Positions 1 to 7,591 of a DNA stretch of 34,824 nt are shown here, one piece after another; position 1 is the stretch's first letter; each line of letters starts with the position of its first letter. Origin of the DNA: Acetobacteraceae bacterium (GTDB taxonomy: Bacteria; Pseudomonadota; Alphaproteobacteria; Acetobacterales; Acetobacteraceae); the NCBI GenBank assembly GCA_030041255.1, contig JASHOF010000076.1:1-34824 (forward strand). The letters are read 5' to 3'. The notes under the pieces are model-generated. The model was not told the DNA's origin. It searched no databases and saw only the letters and a list, made by a program, of their open reading frames with translations. The position numbers were made by a program, and so were the translations under genes.

Positions 1-54
1 CACATGGCGATCGATGAAGAAATCGACCGCATTCCCGCTCCCGGTGCCCGTCAT
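1..54 (-). CDS. Acyl-CoA synthetase, benzoate-CoA ligase family (5' end only)
   Basis: Only the first 18 codons lie in the window; the gene runs off the left edge on the minus strand. The ATG at 54 is preceded by a good ribosome binding site, GGGAGG, six bases upstream. The peptide starts MTGTGSGNAVDFFIDRHV. The N-AVDFF-DRH pattern is what I expect at the very N terminus of AMP-forming acyl-CoA/benzoate-CoA ligases, ahead of the adenylation domain. The family call rests on this short stretch, so it is tentative. The gene is divergent from the MaoC hydratase at 244, with a 189-bp shared upstream region (55-243) in which I could not pick a convincing promoter. A ligase beside a hydratase would suit CoA-thioester metabolism. 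Confidence 0.45.
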   Translation of the reverse strand, partial: MTGTGSGNAVDFFIDRHV

Positions 55-243
55 CACCGCCCTCCCGGCCGTGTATCACCCAAGCATGATTCCGGTTACT
101 AGGGTGCCGACGCCAACGCTTGATACCGTAGGATGCACCCTGGTGGTCGGCACACGACTCTTTATTTTCAGCGGCCTGCTCGTCCCCTTTCGTTTGCCGC
201 CGGCGGCAGCGAACGGTGGGGGCAGGACACTGGAGAGATCGGC

Positions 244-732
244 ATGACCGATTCTCCCCCTGCTCGCCCGCCGCTCCCCTCACCGCGCTATTTCGATGAC
301 TTCGCCGAGGGCCAGGTCTTCGCGTTCGGCCGCATCGAGGTCACCGAAGCGGAGCTGCTGGACTTCGCCCGTCGCTACGATCCCCAGGCGATCCATCTCG
401 ACCAGGAAGCCGCTGCGGCAGGGCCGTTCGGCGGCCTCATTCTGTCGGGCTGGCACACGGCCGCGCTGATGATGCGGCTCTTTGCCGAACAGGTGCTGGA
501 CGATGCCTCCTCCCTCGGCTCGCCGGGGATCGACGAATTGCGCTGGCTGAAGCCGGTGCGGCCGGGCGACACGCTGAGCCTGCGCGTCACGGTGGAGGAG
601 GCGAGACGCTCGCGCTCCAGGCCCGATCGCGGCATGGTGCGGAATTACGTCGAGGTGCTGAACCAGCACGGCGAAACGGTGATGTCGCTCAAGCCGATGA
701 ATCTGATGCGCTGCCGCCCGCCACCGGCGTAA
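244..732 (+). CDS. MaoC-family (R)-specific enoyl-CoA hydratase-like protein
   Basis: A 162-residue single hot-dog-fold protein, the usual size for stand-alone MaoC dehydratases, which hydrate trans-2-enoyl-CoA or related CoA thioesters in the cytoplasm. After a short proline-rich N terminus comes YFDDFAEGQVF, typical of the family start. The hydratase-2 active-site motif follows as ARRYDPQAIHLD (catalytic Asp and His), then FGGLILSGWHTAALMMRL. Later, RWLKPVRPGDTLSLRV matches the second conserved hot-dog strand region. The ATG at 244 was chosen because GGAGAG lies about 8 bases upstream; a longer frame from 133 exists but its extra residues are low-complexity and unlike the family. Substrate cannot be told from sequence. 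The divergent partial CoA ligase at the left edge supports a CoA-thioester role. Confidence 0.85.
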   Translation: MTDSPPARPPLPSPRYFDDFAEGQVFAFGRIEVTEAELLDFARRYDPQAIHLDQEAAAAGPFGGLILSGWHTAALMMRLFAEQVLDDASSLGSPGIDELRWLKPVRPGDTLSLRVTVEEARRSRSRPDRGMVRNYVEVLNQHGETVMSLKPMNLMRCRPPPA

Positions 733-1156
733 CGCCGGCAGGATTCCTGGGAGGCAATGACTGCGGCCGGCGCCTCTGCTTTCCGCGTCCGCTCGACGGC
801 CATTCGCCGGGTCTCCTCCGATACGCTGCGATCCAACGTCCGTTCACTCGTCTCAAATCATGCTCCCATCATGACAAAAAAGCACAATCGAGTACCATAG
901 AAGTCCTCACCGGCCAGAGAGTCAGTTGCCTTTGAGCGGCCCTTCCGCTTGCCCTTCCATCGATCCAATCTGCCAAATCCGATGCCGTCGGTCCACCCGC
1001 TCCGGCATATCCGGGCGCTCTGCCGGCGTCGGAGCAGCGCGCCGATGGGGAATAGCTTGACATTCCACAATGGTTTTCCCGAATATGGTGTTCTGGCATA
1101 GCCGCTTCGTCGGGAAATACGGATCGACGATCGGGCATGAGAGAACGGAGGGTCAG
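733..1156 (+). other. Intergenic region upstream of the autotransporter gene
   Basis: A 424-bp stretch without a convincing gene. A 47-codon frame (757-900) starts two bases after GGGAGG, which is too close for a normal ribosome site, and its product resembles nothing I know. The frame of the downstream outer-membrane gene is open back to 1070, but a better start is the GTG at 1157. A TTGACA hexamer at 1057-1062 is the only promoter-like element I noticed. Confidence 0.5.
1057..1089 (+). promoter_or_regulatory. Candidate promoter for the autotransporter-OmpA gene
   Basis: A perfect TTGACA (1057-1062) is followed by AT-rich sequence. The possible -10 elements, GAATAT (1081-1086, 18-bp spacing) or TATGGT (1084-1089, 21-bp spacing), are weak. 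A start site near 1095 would give a leader of about 60 bases to the GTG at 1157, and would place the upstream ATG at 1070 outside the transcript. Confidence 0.25.
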
Positions 1157-4100
1157 GTGGCGCCCATCCGCGGATCGATCCAGGTTGCGACCATCATTCC
1201 CTTCCTGGAAGCCACACGGCGCACCCTGCTGGCGCTCACGGTTCTGGTTGCAGCCTCTGTTGCCATTCCCGCTGCCCAGGCCGCGAATTGCCCGGTCAGC
1301 GGCGGCGCGGTGAACGTCAGCGGGTCGGGGGCTTCCTGCACCATTCCGGCTGGCAGCACGGTCTCCGGCGTCACCGCCGGGAATACCGCTGCGGTGACGG
1401 CGAATGGCGTCACGATCAGCGTGCCATATGGTACCGGCGTGACGGCAGGGAGCGGAGCCGTCATCACCTTCGGGGTCGATCCGGTAGCGGGCGGATCGAG
1501 CATGGTCTCCACCTACGGCAGTGGCGGAATCACCGGCTTGCTTGCTAACGGATCGGGCAGCGAGATCGTCGCGACCGGTTTCAACCTGAGCCTGCCGGGC
1601 GGGGGCGACATCCTGGTCGAGGCGACGAACGGCGGCATCGTCAGGCTGAACAGCGGCACGCTCATCAATATGCTGAACAGCGGCGGCAACAATGGCCTGC
1701 TGGCGATCGGCGCCGGCAGCCAGATCATCGGCAACGGCATTACGGTGCAGGGGCCGCTCGGCGGCGGAGACTTCGCCGCGCATACCCAGTCGGGTGCCCT
1801 GATCCAGTTGAGCGACAGCACCGTCAGCATTACCGGCACCAGCGGCGGGAAGACGCCCCTGGAAGCGGAAACCGGCAGCACGATCACCGCCGACGACGTT
1901 GTGGTCACGGTCGCCGGAACGGGCGGTGATGCCGCCGCGAAGGCGCTGACGGGCAGCACCATCTCGCTATCCGGCGGCGCGTTGACCGTAACGGGTACCG
2001 GCGGCGGCGAGACCGGTGCGCTGGCGCAATCGTCCGGCAGCACGATCACGGCCACGAATGTGCCGATCGTCGTCACCGGCACGGGCGGAGATGTGGGCGC
2101 CAAGGCCGCCGGCGGCGGCAACGTCGCGCTGAGCGGCGGGAGCGTCACACTGCCGTCCGGCGCGGGGGGCGAAACGGCGATCTGGGCCAGTGGTAGCGGC
2201 AGCACGCTCAGCGCCGATGACGTCACCGTGTCCGTTCCGAACAGCGCAGGCGGCATCGGCGCTCTCGCGGATTCGGGCGGATCGATCACGCTCGGCGCCG
2301 GCACTTCCGTCAGCACCGGCGGGAGCGGCGGCGCAGGACTTCAGGCAACCGGCAGCAACAGTCTCATCACCGCGACCGGCACCGTCAGCGTTACCACCGG
2401 CGGCGCCGGCGCCACCGGCGTCGATGCGGATACCGCCGGCACGGTCTTGCTGAACGACGGCGGCAGCGTCACCACCACCGGGTCTGGTGCGGCGGCCCTC
2501 AACGCCTCGGCAGGGACGATCGATGCGACCGGCGTCACGGTCCAGACCTCCGGCCCGACTGCGCCCGGCGGCGTGCTGCAAAATGGCGGCACAGTGATGC
2601 TCAGCGGCGGCAGCGTGACGACAACCGGCACCGGAAGCTACGGATTTCTCTTCCAGGGACCGGCCGGGATCACCAACACGCTGGGAATCGATTCGGCTCA
2701 GGTCAGCAGCGCGGCGGATGCTTTCCGCATCCAGGGCACCACGGCGGACATCACGGTCAACGGATCAGGCGTCACCAGCAACAACGGCATCCTGCTCAGC
2801 ACCGCGGCGCCATCCGTCGTCACGCTGGACGCGGGAACGTCCCAGCTCACCGGCGCCATCATAACGGATTCCGGGAGCACGACCGACGTCACGCTGCACG
2901 ACAATACCACCTGGACGGTCACCGGCGATTCCACCGTCACGACACTTGCCGACAACGACAGTCTGGTCGCGTTCGCCGCCCCCGTGGGCGGCGTCTTCAA
3001 GTCAGTGACGGTGAACGGCGCTTACAGCAGCAGCGGCGGCCAGTTGTCGGTCAATACATTTCTGAACGCGGGCGGGTCGTTATCGAATCAATTCACCGAC
3101 CGGCTTCTGGTCAACGGCAATGCCAGCGGCACGACCAGCGTTGAAGTCGTCAACGCCGGCGGTCCCGGAGACATCACCTCCCTGACCGGCGTGCCGGATC
3201 CAGGGGACGGCATCTCGATCATCCAGGTCGCCGGCACTTCGACGCCCGGCGCCTTCACCCTGCCGGGCGGTTACGTCAGCGGAGGCACCCCGTTCCAGTA
3301 TGCCCTCAACGCCTATGGTCCGGGCGCGCCGGACGGCCCGGCCGATCCGGGCCAATCCCTGGTCGGTCCCGGCGCGCACTGGGACTACCGGCTGCAAAAC
3401 GTCTATGTCGGCCCGTCTGGCGTGATACCGCCGGAGCCCGAGCCGCCGACCCCGCCCACGCCACCCACACCGCCTGGTCCCGAGCCGCCGCCGTCTCCGC
3501 CGCCGAACCCGATACCGGATCCCGGGCCGCCCGCCGCGCCGTCCCTGCCGGCGGACGCGCGGCCCGCCGTGGCCCCGCAGGTGCCGTCCTACCTCTCGAC
3601 GCCGCGGGCGCTGTTCGAGGCGGGCTTCCTCGATCTCGACATGCTGCACCGGCGCCTCGGCGAGATCCGCGACGATCAGATTCTCGGCGATTCTCCCCAG
3701 GCAGAGGTGTTCCTGCGCGCCTATGGCGGCCTGCTCGACTACACCACCAACCGCGACTTCGCTGCCTACGGCTACAATTTCAGCGAGGATTACAGTGCGG
3801 TGCAATTCGGCGCCAATGGCATCGCCGTTGACAACGACGATGGCACGCTCAGGGTCGGCCTCGCCGGCACGCTCGGGCGGCTGTGGCTGCAGCCTTCCGC
3901 CGTGGATGGTGCCAGCAAGGCGCTGTTCAACACGCAAAGCCTGGCCGGGATCGCCACCTGGCAGGACCGTTCCGGCTGGTACGTCGATGGTATCGTCATG
4001 GGAGGGTTGTTCGACGGTATCTACACCACGCCGGACCGCGGTCGGACCACCGGCATCAATGGCACCTCCCTCGCCCTTTCGCTGGAGGCCGGGATCCCCT

Positions 4101-4912
4101 TTGCACTGCCATGGTGGCAGCTTTCCTTCGAACCACAGGCCCAATTGGTCTGGCAGCATCTCAGCTTTGACAACGCCACTGACGTCGACGGCATCGCCAT
4201 CGACATGGGCAGTCCTGACCAGGGTGTGGCGCGCATCGGCTTCCGCCTGACCCGGCCGTTTCAGAACCAGGAGGACATGCGCTTTACCCCCTACCTGAAA
4301 GCCAACCTCCTGCAAGGGATCGGCGGGGCGGGCAATGTCGTGCTCAGCGGGGTCTCCTTCGGCACCGGCACGCTCGGCACCGCGCTGCAGATCGGCGGCG
4401 GGCTCACCGGCACCCTGACGCGGCATCTTTCGCTCTACGGCGATGTCGCCTGGCAGAGCAACGTTGCCAATGACGGCGGCTTCCGCGGCTGGGTGCTGAA
4501 TGGCGGCCTGCGCTATACATTCGGCGAGGCGCGAGAGGCGCCGCCTCCGATTGCCGCCGCACCGGCAGCGCTACCTGCCGCGACGCGCACCTATCTGGTG
4601 TTCTTCGACTGGGATCGAGCGGAACTGAGCGAGCACGCCCGGCAGATCATTGCGAATGCGGCAGAAAATGTGCCCCGGGTGCAGGTGACCCGCATCGCGG
4701 TCAATGGCTATACCGACACCTCGGGCAGCCCAGGCTACAACCAGGAACTGTCGCTTCGCCGGGCCAGGGCAGTCGCCGCGGAACTGGTGCGTGACGGCGT
4801 GCCGCGGGACCTCATCGCCATCCAGGGTTTCGGCGCCACACACCTGCTCGTGCCCACCGGACCGGGCGTGCGAGAGCCGCAGAACCGGAGAGTCGAAATC
4901 ATGCTGCAGTGA
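1157..4912 (+). CDS. Autotransporter-type outer-membrane protein with C-terminal OmpA peptidoglycan-binding domain
   Basis: A 1251-residue exported protein. A long signal peptide ends near residue 42 (RRTLLALTVLVAASVA core, AQA cleavage). Next comes a Gly/Ser/Thr/Ala-rich passenger with repeats of about 26 residues, as in parallel beta-helices. A linker of Pro-Glu-Pro and Pro-Thr-Pro repeats spans about residues 758-795. A barrel of autotransporter type runs about 847-1122, ending in an aromatic RYTF strand. The last 110 residues are an OmpA-like domain with GYTDTSG and LSLRRARAV; D1187 and R1202 have the 15-residue spacing of the diaminopimelate-binding pair of OmpA proteins. The barrel should anchor in the outer membrane, with the passenger outside and the OmpA domain gripping peptidoglycan. 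The GTG at 1157 was chosen because GGAGGG precedes it by four bases; an ATG at 1070 would add 29 residues before the signal peptide. Ligand unknown; adhesin or surface-layer role is inference. Confidence 0.85.
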   Translation: MAPIRGSIQVATIIPFLEATRRTLLALTVLVAASVAIPAAQAANCPVSGGAVNVSGSGASCTIPAGSTVSGVTAGNTAAVTANGVTISVPYGTGVTAGSGAVITFGVDPVAGGSSMVSTYGSGGITGLLANGSGSEIVATGFNLSLPGGGDILVEATNGGIVRLNSGTLINMLNSGGNNGLLAIGAGSQIIGNGITVQGPLGGGDFAAHTQSGALIQLSDSTVSITGTSGGKTPLEAETGSTITADDVVVTVAGTGGDAAAKALTGSTISLSGGALTVTGTGGGETGALAQSSGSTITATNVPIVVTGTGGDVGAKAAGGGNVALSGGSVTLPSGAGGETAIWASGSGSTLSADDVTVSVPNSAGGIGALADSGGSITLGAGTSVSTGGSGGAGLQATGSNSLITATGTVSVTTGGAGATGVDADTAGTVLLNDGGSVTTTGSGAAALNASAGTIDATGVTVQTSGPTAPGGVLQNGGTVMLSGGSVTTTGTGSYGFLFQGPAGITNTLGIDSAQVSSAADAFRIQGTTADITVNGSGVTSNNGILLSTAAPSVVTLDAGTSQLTGAIITDSGSTTDVTLHDNTTWTVTGDSTVTTLADNDSLVAFAAPVGGVFKSVTVNGAYSSSGGQLSVNTFLNAGGSLSNQFTDRLLVNGNASGTTSVEVVNAGGPGDITSLTGVPDPGDGISIIQVAGTSTPGAFTLPGGYVSGGTPFQYALNAYGPGAPDGPADPGQSLVGPGAHWDYRLQNVYVGPSGVIPPEPEPPTPPTPPTPPGPEPPPSPPPNPIPDPGPPAAPSLPADARPAVAPQVPSYLSTPRALFEAGFLDLDMLHRRLGEIRDDQILGDSPQAEVFLRAYGGLLDYTTNRDFAAYGYNFSEDYSAVQFGANGIAVDNDDGTLRVGLAGTLGRLWLQPSAVDGASKALFNTQSLAGIATWQDRSGWYVDGIVMGGLFDGIYTTPDRGRTTGINGTSLALSLEAGIPFALPWWQLSFEPQAQLVWQHLSFDNATDVDGIAIDMGSPDQGVARIGFRLTRPFQNQEDMRFTPYLKANLLQGIGGAGNVVLSGVSFGTGTLGTALQIGGGLTGTLTRHLSLYGDVAWQSNVANDGGFRGWVLNGGLRYTFGEAREAPPPIAAAPAALPAATRTYLVFFDWDRAELSEHARQIIANAAENVPRVQVTRIAVNGYTDTSGSPGYNQELSLRRARAVAAELVRDGVPRDLIAIQGFGATHLLVPTGPGVREPQNRRVEIMLQ
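1872..2650 (+). repeat. Degenerate tandem repeats encoding the beta-helix passenger
   Basis: Roughly eight to ten diverged units of about 26 codons (75-81 bp). The recurring pattern is GSTITADDV / VTGTGGDxGAKA / GGxVxLSGGSVT. Units alternate between a GSTITA-type and a SLSGG-type start, so the higher-order period is about 52 residues. Divergence between copies argues for an old repeat rather than recent slippage. Confidence 0.6.
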
Positions 4913-5011
4913 GCCCGAGATCAGGATTGCCGCCCGCCTGATCGCGCTAGCCCGCGATCGCCCGAGGCGGAATCGTCGGAGGGCGTGAATCGCGGGCTGG
5001 AATAAAGCGCG

Positions 5012-5051
5012 AGACCTGTGTCGGGCTGCACAGTCTGCCCGACACGGGTCT
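5012..5051. terminator. Hairpin between convergent genes, probable bidirectional terminator
   Basis: Arms AGACCTGTGTCGGGC (5012-5026) and GCCCGACACGGGTCT (5037-5051) pair over 15 bp with one T-G mismatch around a 10-base loop. It lies about 100 bp after the autotransporter stop and at the 3' end of the convergent DUF1275 homology. Neither side has a clear T tract, so it may stabilise 3' ends rather than terminate by itself. Confidence 0.5.
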
Positions 5052-5743
5052 AGTCGATCCCGCTTCTGACGACGCACGCTCCAGCGATCGCCGGCCAGCG
5101 CCATGCCCAACAGCACCACGCTGAACAGAAGTGGCCGCTTCGTGAGCGCATGCAGAGCAGCCCCGAGCAGGACGCCGGTCAGATAGCCCGCATAGACCAC
5201 CACCAGCACGCCGGAAGCCGATCCGGCCTCACCCCCGGCTCCACGTCCGGCAATTCTGGCAACGGTCTCCGTGACCAGCTTCTGGAGATCGCCACTCAGG
5301 AATACCGTGTTCAGCGTTGTCCCGGCGAAGCGGTTGGCGGCTGCGTTCTGCAGCCCCATGGCGAACGCCAGCACCGGCGCTGCGAACACGAAGGGAGCGA
5401 AAGCCGCCACGACGATCAGGGCGGCTTCGAATCCAAGGAAGGCCGCGAGAACGATGCCGAACCGGCGCAACGCCACCGCCCCGCCGATGCCGGCAAGAAA
5501 CGCTGCGATGATCGTGACGCTGCGGAGCGCCTCGGTCCAGCTTGCCTCGGCCGCCGCGATGCCGAGGAGAACCGAGTTGCCGGTCACCAGCCCGGCAAAG
5601 GCATGGAAGTTGAGGAAGCCGACCGTATCCGCATAGAGCGGATCGCGCTTGACTGGAATCGCGGAGCGATCCCAAGGGGACCATGGGAGCGCGTGAATCC
5701 GCTCGGTCAGACAAAGGAGAGCGTGTTCAGTCAACCTGAACAC
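5050..5743 (-). pseudogene. DUF1275 (YoaK-like) membrane protein, 5' end replaced by repeat, 3' stop lost
   Basis: The minus-strand frame encodes several membrane segments in DUF1275 order, including DTVGFLNFHAFAGLVTGN, a first-loop motif typical of the family, and later AFAMGLQNAAANRF and GVLLGAALHAL. The family normally has about 20 further residues of the first membrane segment before DTVGFL; here they are missing. Everything upstream of 5633 is a dispersed palindromic repeat (5634-5746), which supplies the GTG at 5743 and a non-family N terminus (MFRLTEHALLCL and on). Downstream, the frame has no stop at the expected end and stays open to 4571, 342 bases antisense into the autotransporter gene; a TAG exists one frame away at 5050-5052. 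I read this as a truncated gene; expression as a chimera cannot be excluded. Function of DUF1275 proteins is unknown. Confidence 0.65.
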
Positions 5744-5746
5744 GCT
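5634..5746 (+). repeat. Dispersed palindromic repeat, copy A
   Basis: A 113-bp copy of an element also present at 21874-21974 and, diverged, at about 7500-7591. It begins TAGAGCGGATCGCGCTTG and ends in a perfect 11-bp hairpin with arms AGCGTGTTCAG and CTGAACACGCT around five bases. Inner inverted pairs GGATCGC/GCGATCC and AGCGGAT/ATCCGCT suggest a multi-hairpin RNA or DNA structure. Copy A carries 12 extra bases after GCGATCC relative to copy B. It abuts the truncated DUF1275 coding sequence directly. Confidence 0.85.
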
Positions 5747-5858
5747 AGCCTGCGACCGCGGAGAGCAGGCCCGCCTGCCAGCGTGTGTTGCCGGGACTTG
5801 CTGCCTCCTCCATCGGCGCCCGCCACCTTCCCGGCATGTGCCCGCCTCCCGCAGGCCC

Positions 5859-6851
5859 TCAACCGCTGGCGAGCAGTCCCGAGGCGACAGCGCGAGCGCG
5901 CGATGCGGCCATGCTTTCGGAGACCATCAGCGCCGCGGCAAGCGCCTCCCTTCCGGTCTTCGCATCCACCACGACCGGCGCCTCCCCCTTGATGGCGGCG
6001 GCAAAGGCGGCGTGCTCGGCGGCCAGCGAATCGTGATCCTCCCAGGCGCTTTCGGTGATGGAGAAGCCGGGCAGCCCCGGCAGCGCCGTGCCGCTGCCGT
6101 TCGCGCTGATCAGGGAGAGCTTGCGGTTGACGAAATCGACAGCAACGTAGCCGGCTTCCGCGAAGAGCCGCATCCGCCGCTCGGTGCGGAAGGAAATCCG
6201 GCTGGCCGTGATGGTGGCAACGCAGCCATTGACGAAGCGCACGCGTGCGTTGGCGATGTCTTCGTGCGGGCTGGCAACCGGGGCACCGACCGCATCGACA
6301 CTCTCGATCGGGCTTGCCACCAGCGCGAGTACGAGATCGAGATCGTGGATCATCAGGTCGAGTACCACCGAAACATCGGTGCCGCGCTCCTTGAACGGCG
6401 CGATGCGGATCGCTTCGATGTAGAGCGGTCGTTGCAGGTGCGGAGCAAGCGCGCGAAAAGCCGCCGAAAAGCGCTCGAGATGCCCGACCTGGAGCACGCA
6501 TCCGCGCTCCGCGGCAAGCGAGGCAAGGATGTCCGCTTCGGCGAGGCTCGCCGCGATCGGCTTCTCCACCAGCACGTGACGGCCCGCCTGGAGCGCCTGA
6601 CGCGCCAGCTCGAAATGCGAATCGGCCGGTGTCGCGATGACGATGGCCTCGCTTCCGGCGAGCAGATCGGGCCACGGAAGCGGCGCCGAACCGACCTCCA
6701 GAGCCACCTTCCCGGCGCGTTCGAGGTGCTTGTCGTTGACGCCGATCAGCCGGAAACGCGCCTCCGCGCTGGCCTTGAGGGCGTGAAAACGCCCGAAATG
6801 GCCGCATCCGACAATCCCGACCGCAATCCTTCCCGGAGCGGTCGATGTCAT
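5859..6851 (-). CDS. Gfo/Idh/MocA-family NAD(P)-dependent sugar dehydrogenase, GnnA-like
   Basis: A 330-residue protein, the usual length of the family. Residues 10-20 (AVGIVGCGHFG) form the Rossmann dinucleotide loop; E96-K97-P98 is the signature EKP with catalytic lysine; H168-D169 in VLDLMIHDLDLVLAL matches the active-site histidine region. The family oxidises a sugar hydroxyl with NAD(P). The LMIHDLDLVL pattern recalls the oxidoreductases found beside lpx genes and GnnA of Acidithiobacillus, which makes the 3-keto form of UDP-GlcNAc before transamination by GnnB. A GnnB-like aminotransferase lies at 17906-19042, but not adjacent, so the substrate is a hypothesis. The ATG at 6851 gives the canonical N terminus; the preceding CAGG is only a weak ribosome site. 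It points towards the broken DUF1275 gene and is divergent from the lipoprotein at 7002. Confidence 0.85.
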   Translation of the reverse strand: MTSTAPGRIAVGIVGCGHFGRFHALKASAEARFRLIGVNDKHLERAGKVALEVGSAPLPWPDLLAGSEAIVIATPADSHFELARQALQAGRHVLVEKPIAASLAEADILASLAAERGCVLQVGHLERFSAAFRALAPHLQRPLYIEAIRIAPFKERGTDVSVVLDLMIHDLDLVLALVASPIESVDAVGAPVASPHEDIANARVRFVNGCVATITASRISFRTERRMRLFAEAGYVAVDFVNRKLSLISANGSGTALPGLPGFSITESAWEDHDSLAAEHAAFAAAIKGEAPVVVDAKTGREALAAALMVSESMAASRARAVASGLLASG

Positions 6852-7001
6852 CCTGATGCCGGGCGCATGGGCGCGTCCCCCAGGCGCTGAGCGTCGATGC
6901 GCCGGTTGGTGCTGGCTTTCATTCCGCGCCTCTCCCTCTCGGCGCGCATCTTGCCCGCCGGGGCAGTTCCTGCAAGCCTCGCCGGCCGAAGGAGATCCCC
7001 A

Positions 7002-7475
7002 ATGTCCGGCCGGAATGCTGTGCGCCGACGCCTGCTCGCAGCACTTGCGGGTGCAGCGGCAGCGTCGCTGGCCGGCTGCGCCCTGCCCGACCAGCGTACT
7101 TTCGGCGCCGCGCCTTATCTTCCCCCGAAAGCGCCGCCCGCTCCAGCCACGCCACCACCGCCACCCTGGCCGGGCCCGGCGCCGCTGGCGATCATCAAAT
7201 TCGCGAACCCCTCGGCCGATTACGCCGGACCGCTCGGCGAAGCTGTCAAGGCGGCGGAAGCCAGCAAGCCCGATGTCGTGTTCGTGGTCGTCGGCGTCGC
7301 ACCCGCCACCGGCACGCCGGCGGCGCAGCAGGCGGCAGCGGCAAGCGCGGCGACGGCCGCCCAGGCGGTGATGCAGGCCATTGCACGCCTGGGTGTGCCA
7401 ACCGAGCGGCTGCTGCTCGCCGCGCGCACGGATCCGACCGTCAATACCCAGCAGGTCGAAGTGTATGTTCGCTGA
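7002..7475 (+). CDS. Small proline-rich lipoprotein, possible OmpA-like C terminus
   Basis: A 157-residue protein that I do not recognise by name. The ATG at 7002 follows AAGGAG by seven bases, which decides the start over an upstream in-frame ATG at 6897. Residues 1-25 are a lipoprotein signal with lipobox LAGC, so the mature protein should be lipidated in the cell envelope. A Pro/Ala-rich tether (about 40-60) leads to a compact domain with a hydrophobic strand (DVVFVVVGVAP), an Ala-rich helix and a C terminus GVPTERLLLAARTD...VEVYVR. That order (helix, GVP-R, D, VE-Y-R) resembles the last half of OmpA-type domains but lacks the TD/N-LS-R peptidoglycan motif. Function unknown; a periplasmic envelope role is inferred. 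Confidence 0.65.
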   Translation: MSGRNAVRRRLLAALAGAAAASLAGCALPDQRTFGAAPYLPPKAPPAPATPPPPPWPGPAPLAIIKFANPSADYAGPLGEAVKAAEASKPDVVFVVVGVAPATGTPAAQQAAAASAATAAQAVMQAIARLGVPTERLLLAARTDPTVNTQQVEVYVR

Positions 7476-7499
7476 CTCCGGCCGACACCGAAAGCGGCG

Positions 7500-7591
7500 C
7501 CCGCCTGACTGCCATCGCGGAGCGATTCCAGGCGCGCCTCGATCCATTCGCCTGCACGAAGCAGAGCGTGTTCAGCTCGGCTGAAGGCGCT
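7500..7591 (+). repeat. Dispersed palindromic repeat, copy C (diverged)
   Basis: Recognisable by CCTGACTG, ATCGCGGAGCGATTCCAGG and AGAGCGTGTTCAG in the same order and spacing as copies A and B. The terminal hairpin is AGCGTGTTCAGC with GCTGAAGGCGCT, 12 bp with two mismatches. It fills the gap between the small lipoprotein and the EamA gene, and the apparent GTG start of the latter (7568) lies inside its hairpin. Confidence 0.65.

Noticed and set aside
757-900. 47-codon plus-strand ORF downstream of the MaoC gene
   Set aside because: GGGAGG is only two bases from the ATG, too close, and the peptide has no recognisable feature.
3080-4426. 448-codon minus-strand open frame opposite the autotransporter barrel
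   Set aside because: Arg/Gly-rich shadow; the plus strand carries barrel and linker motifs.
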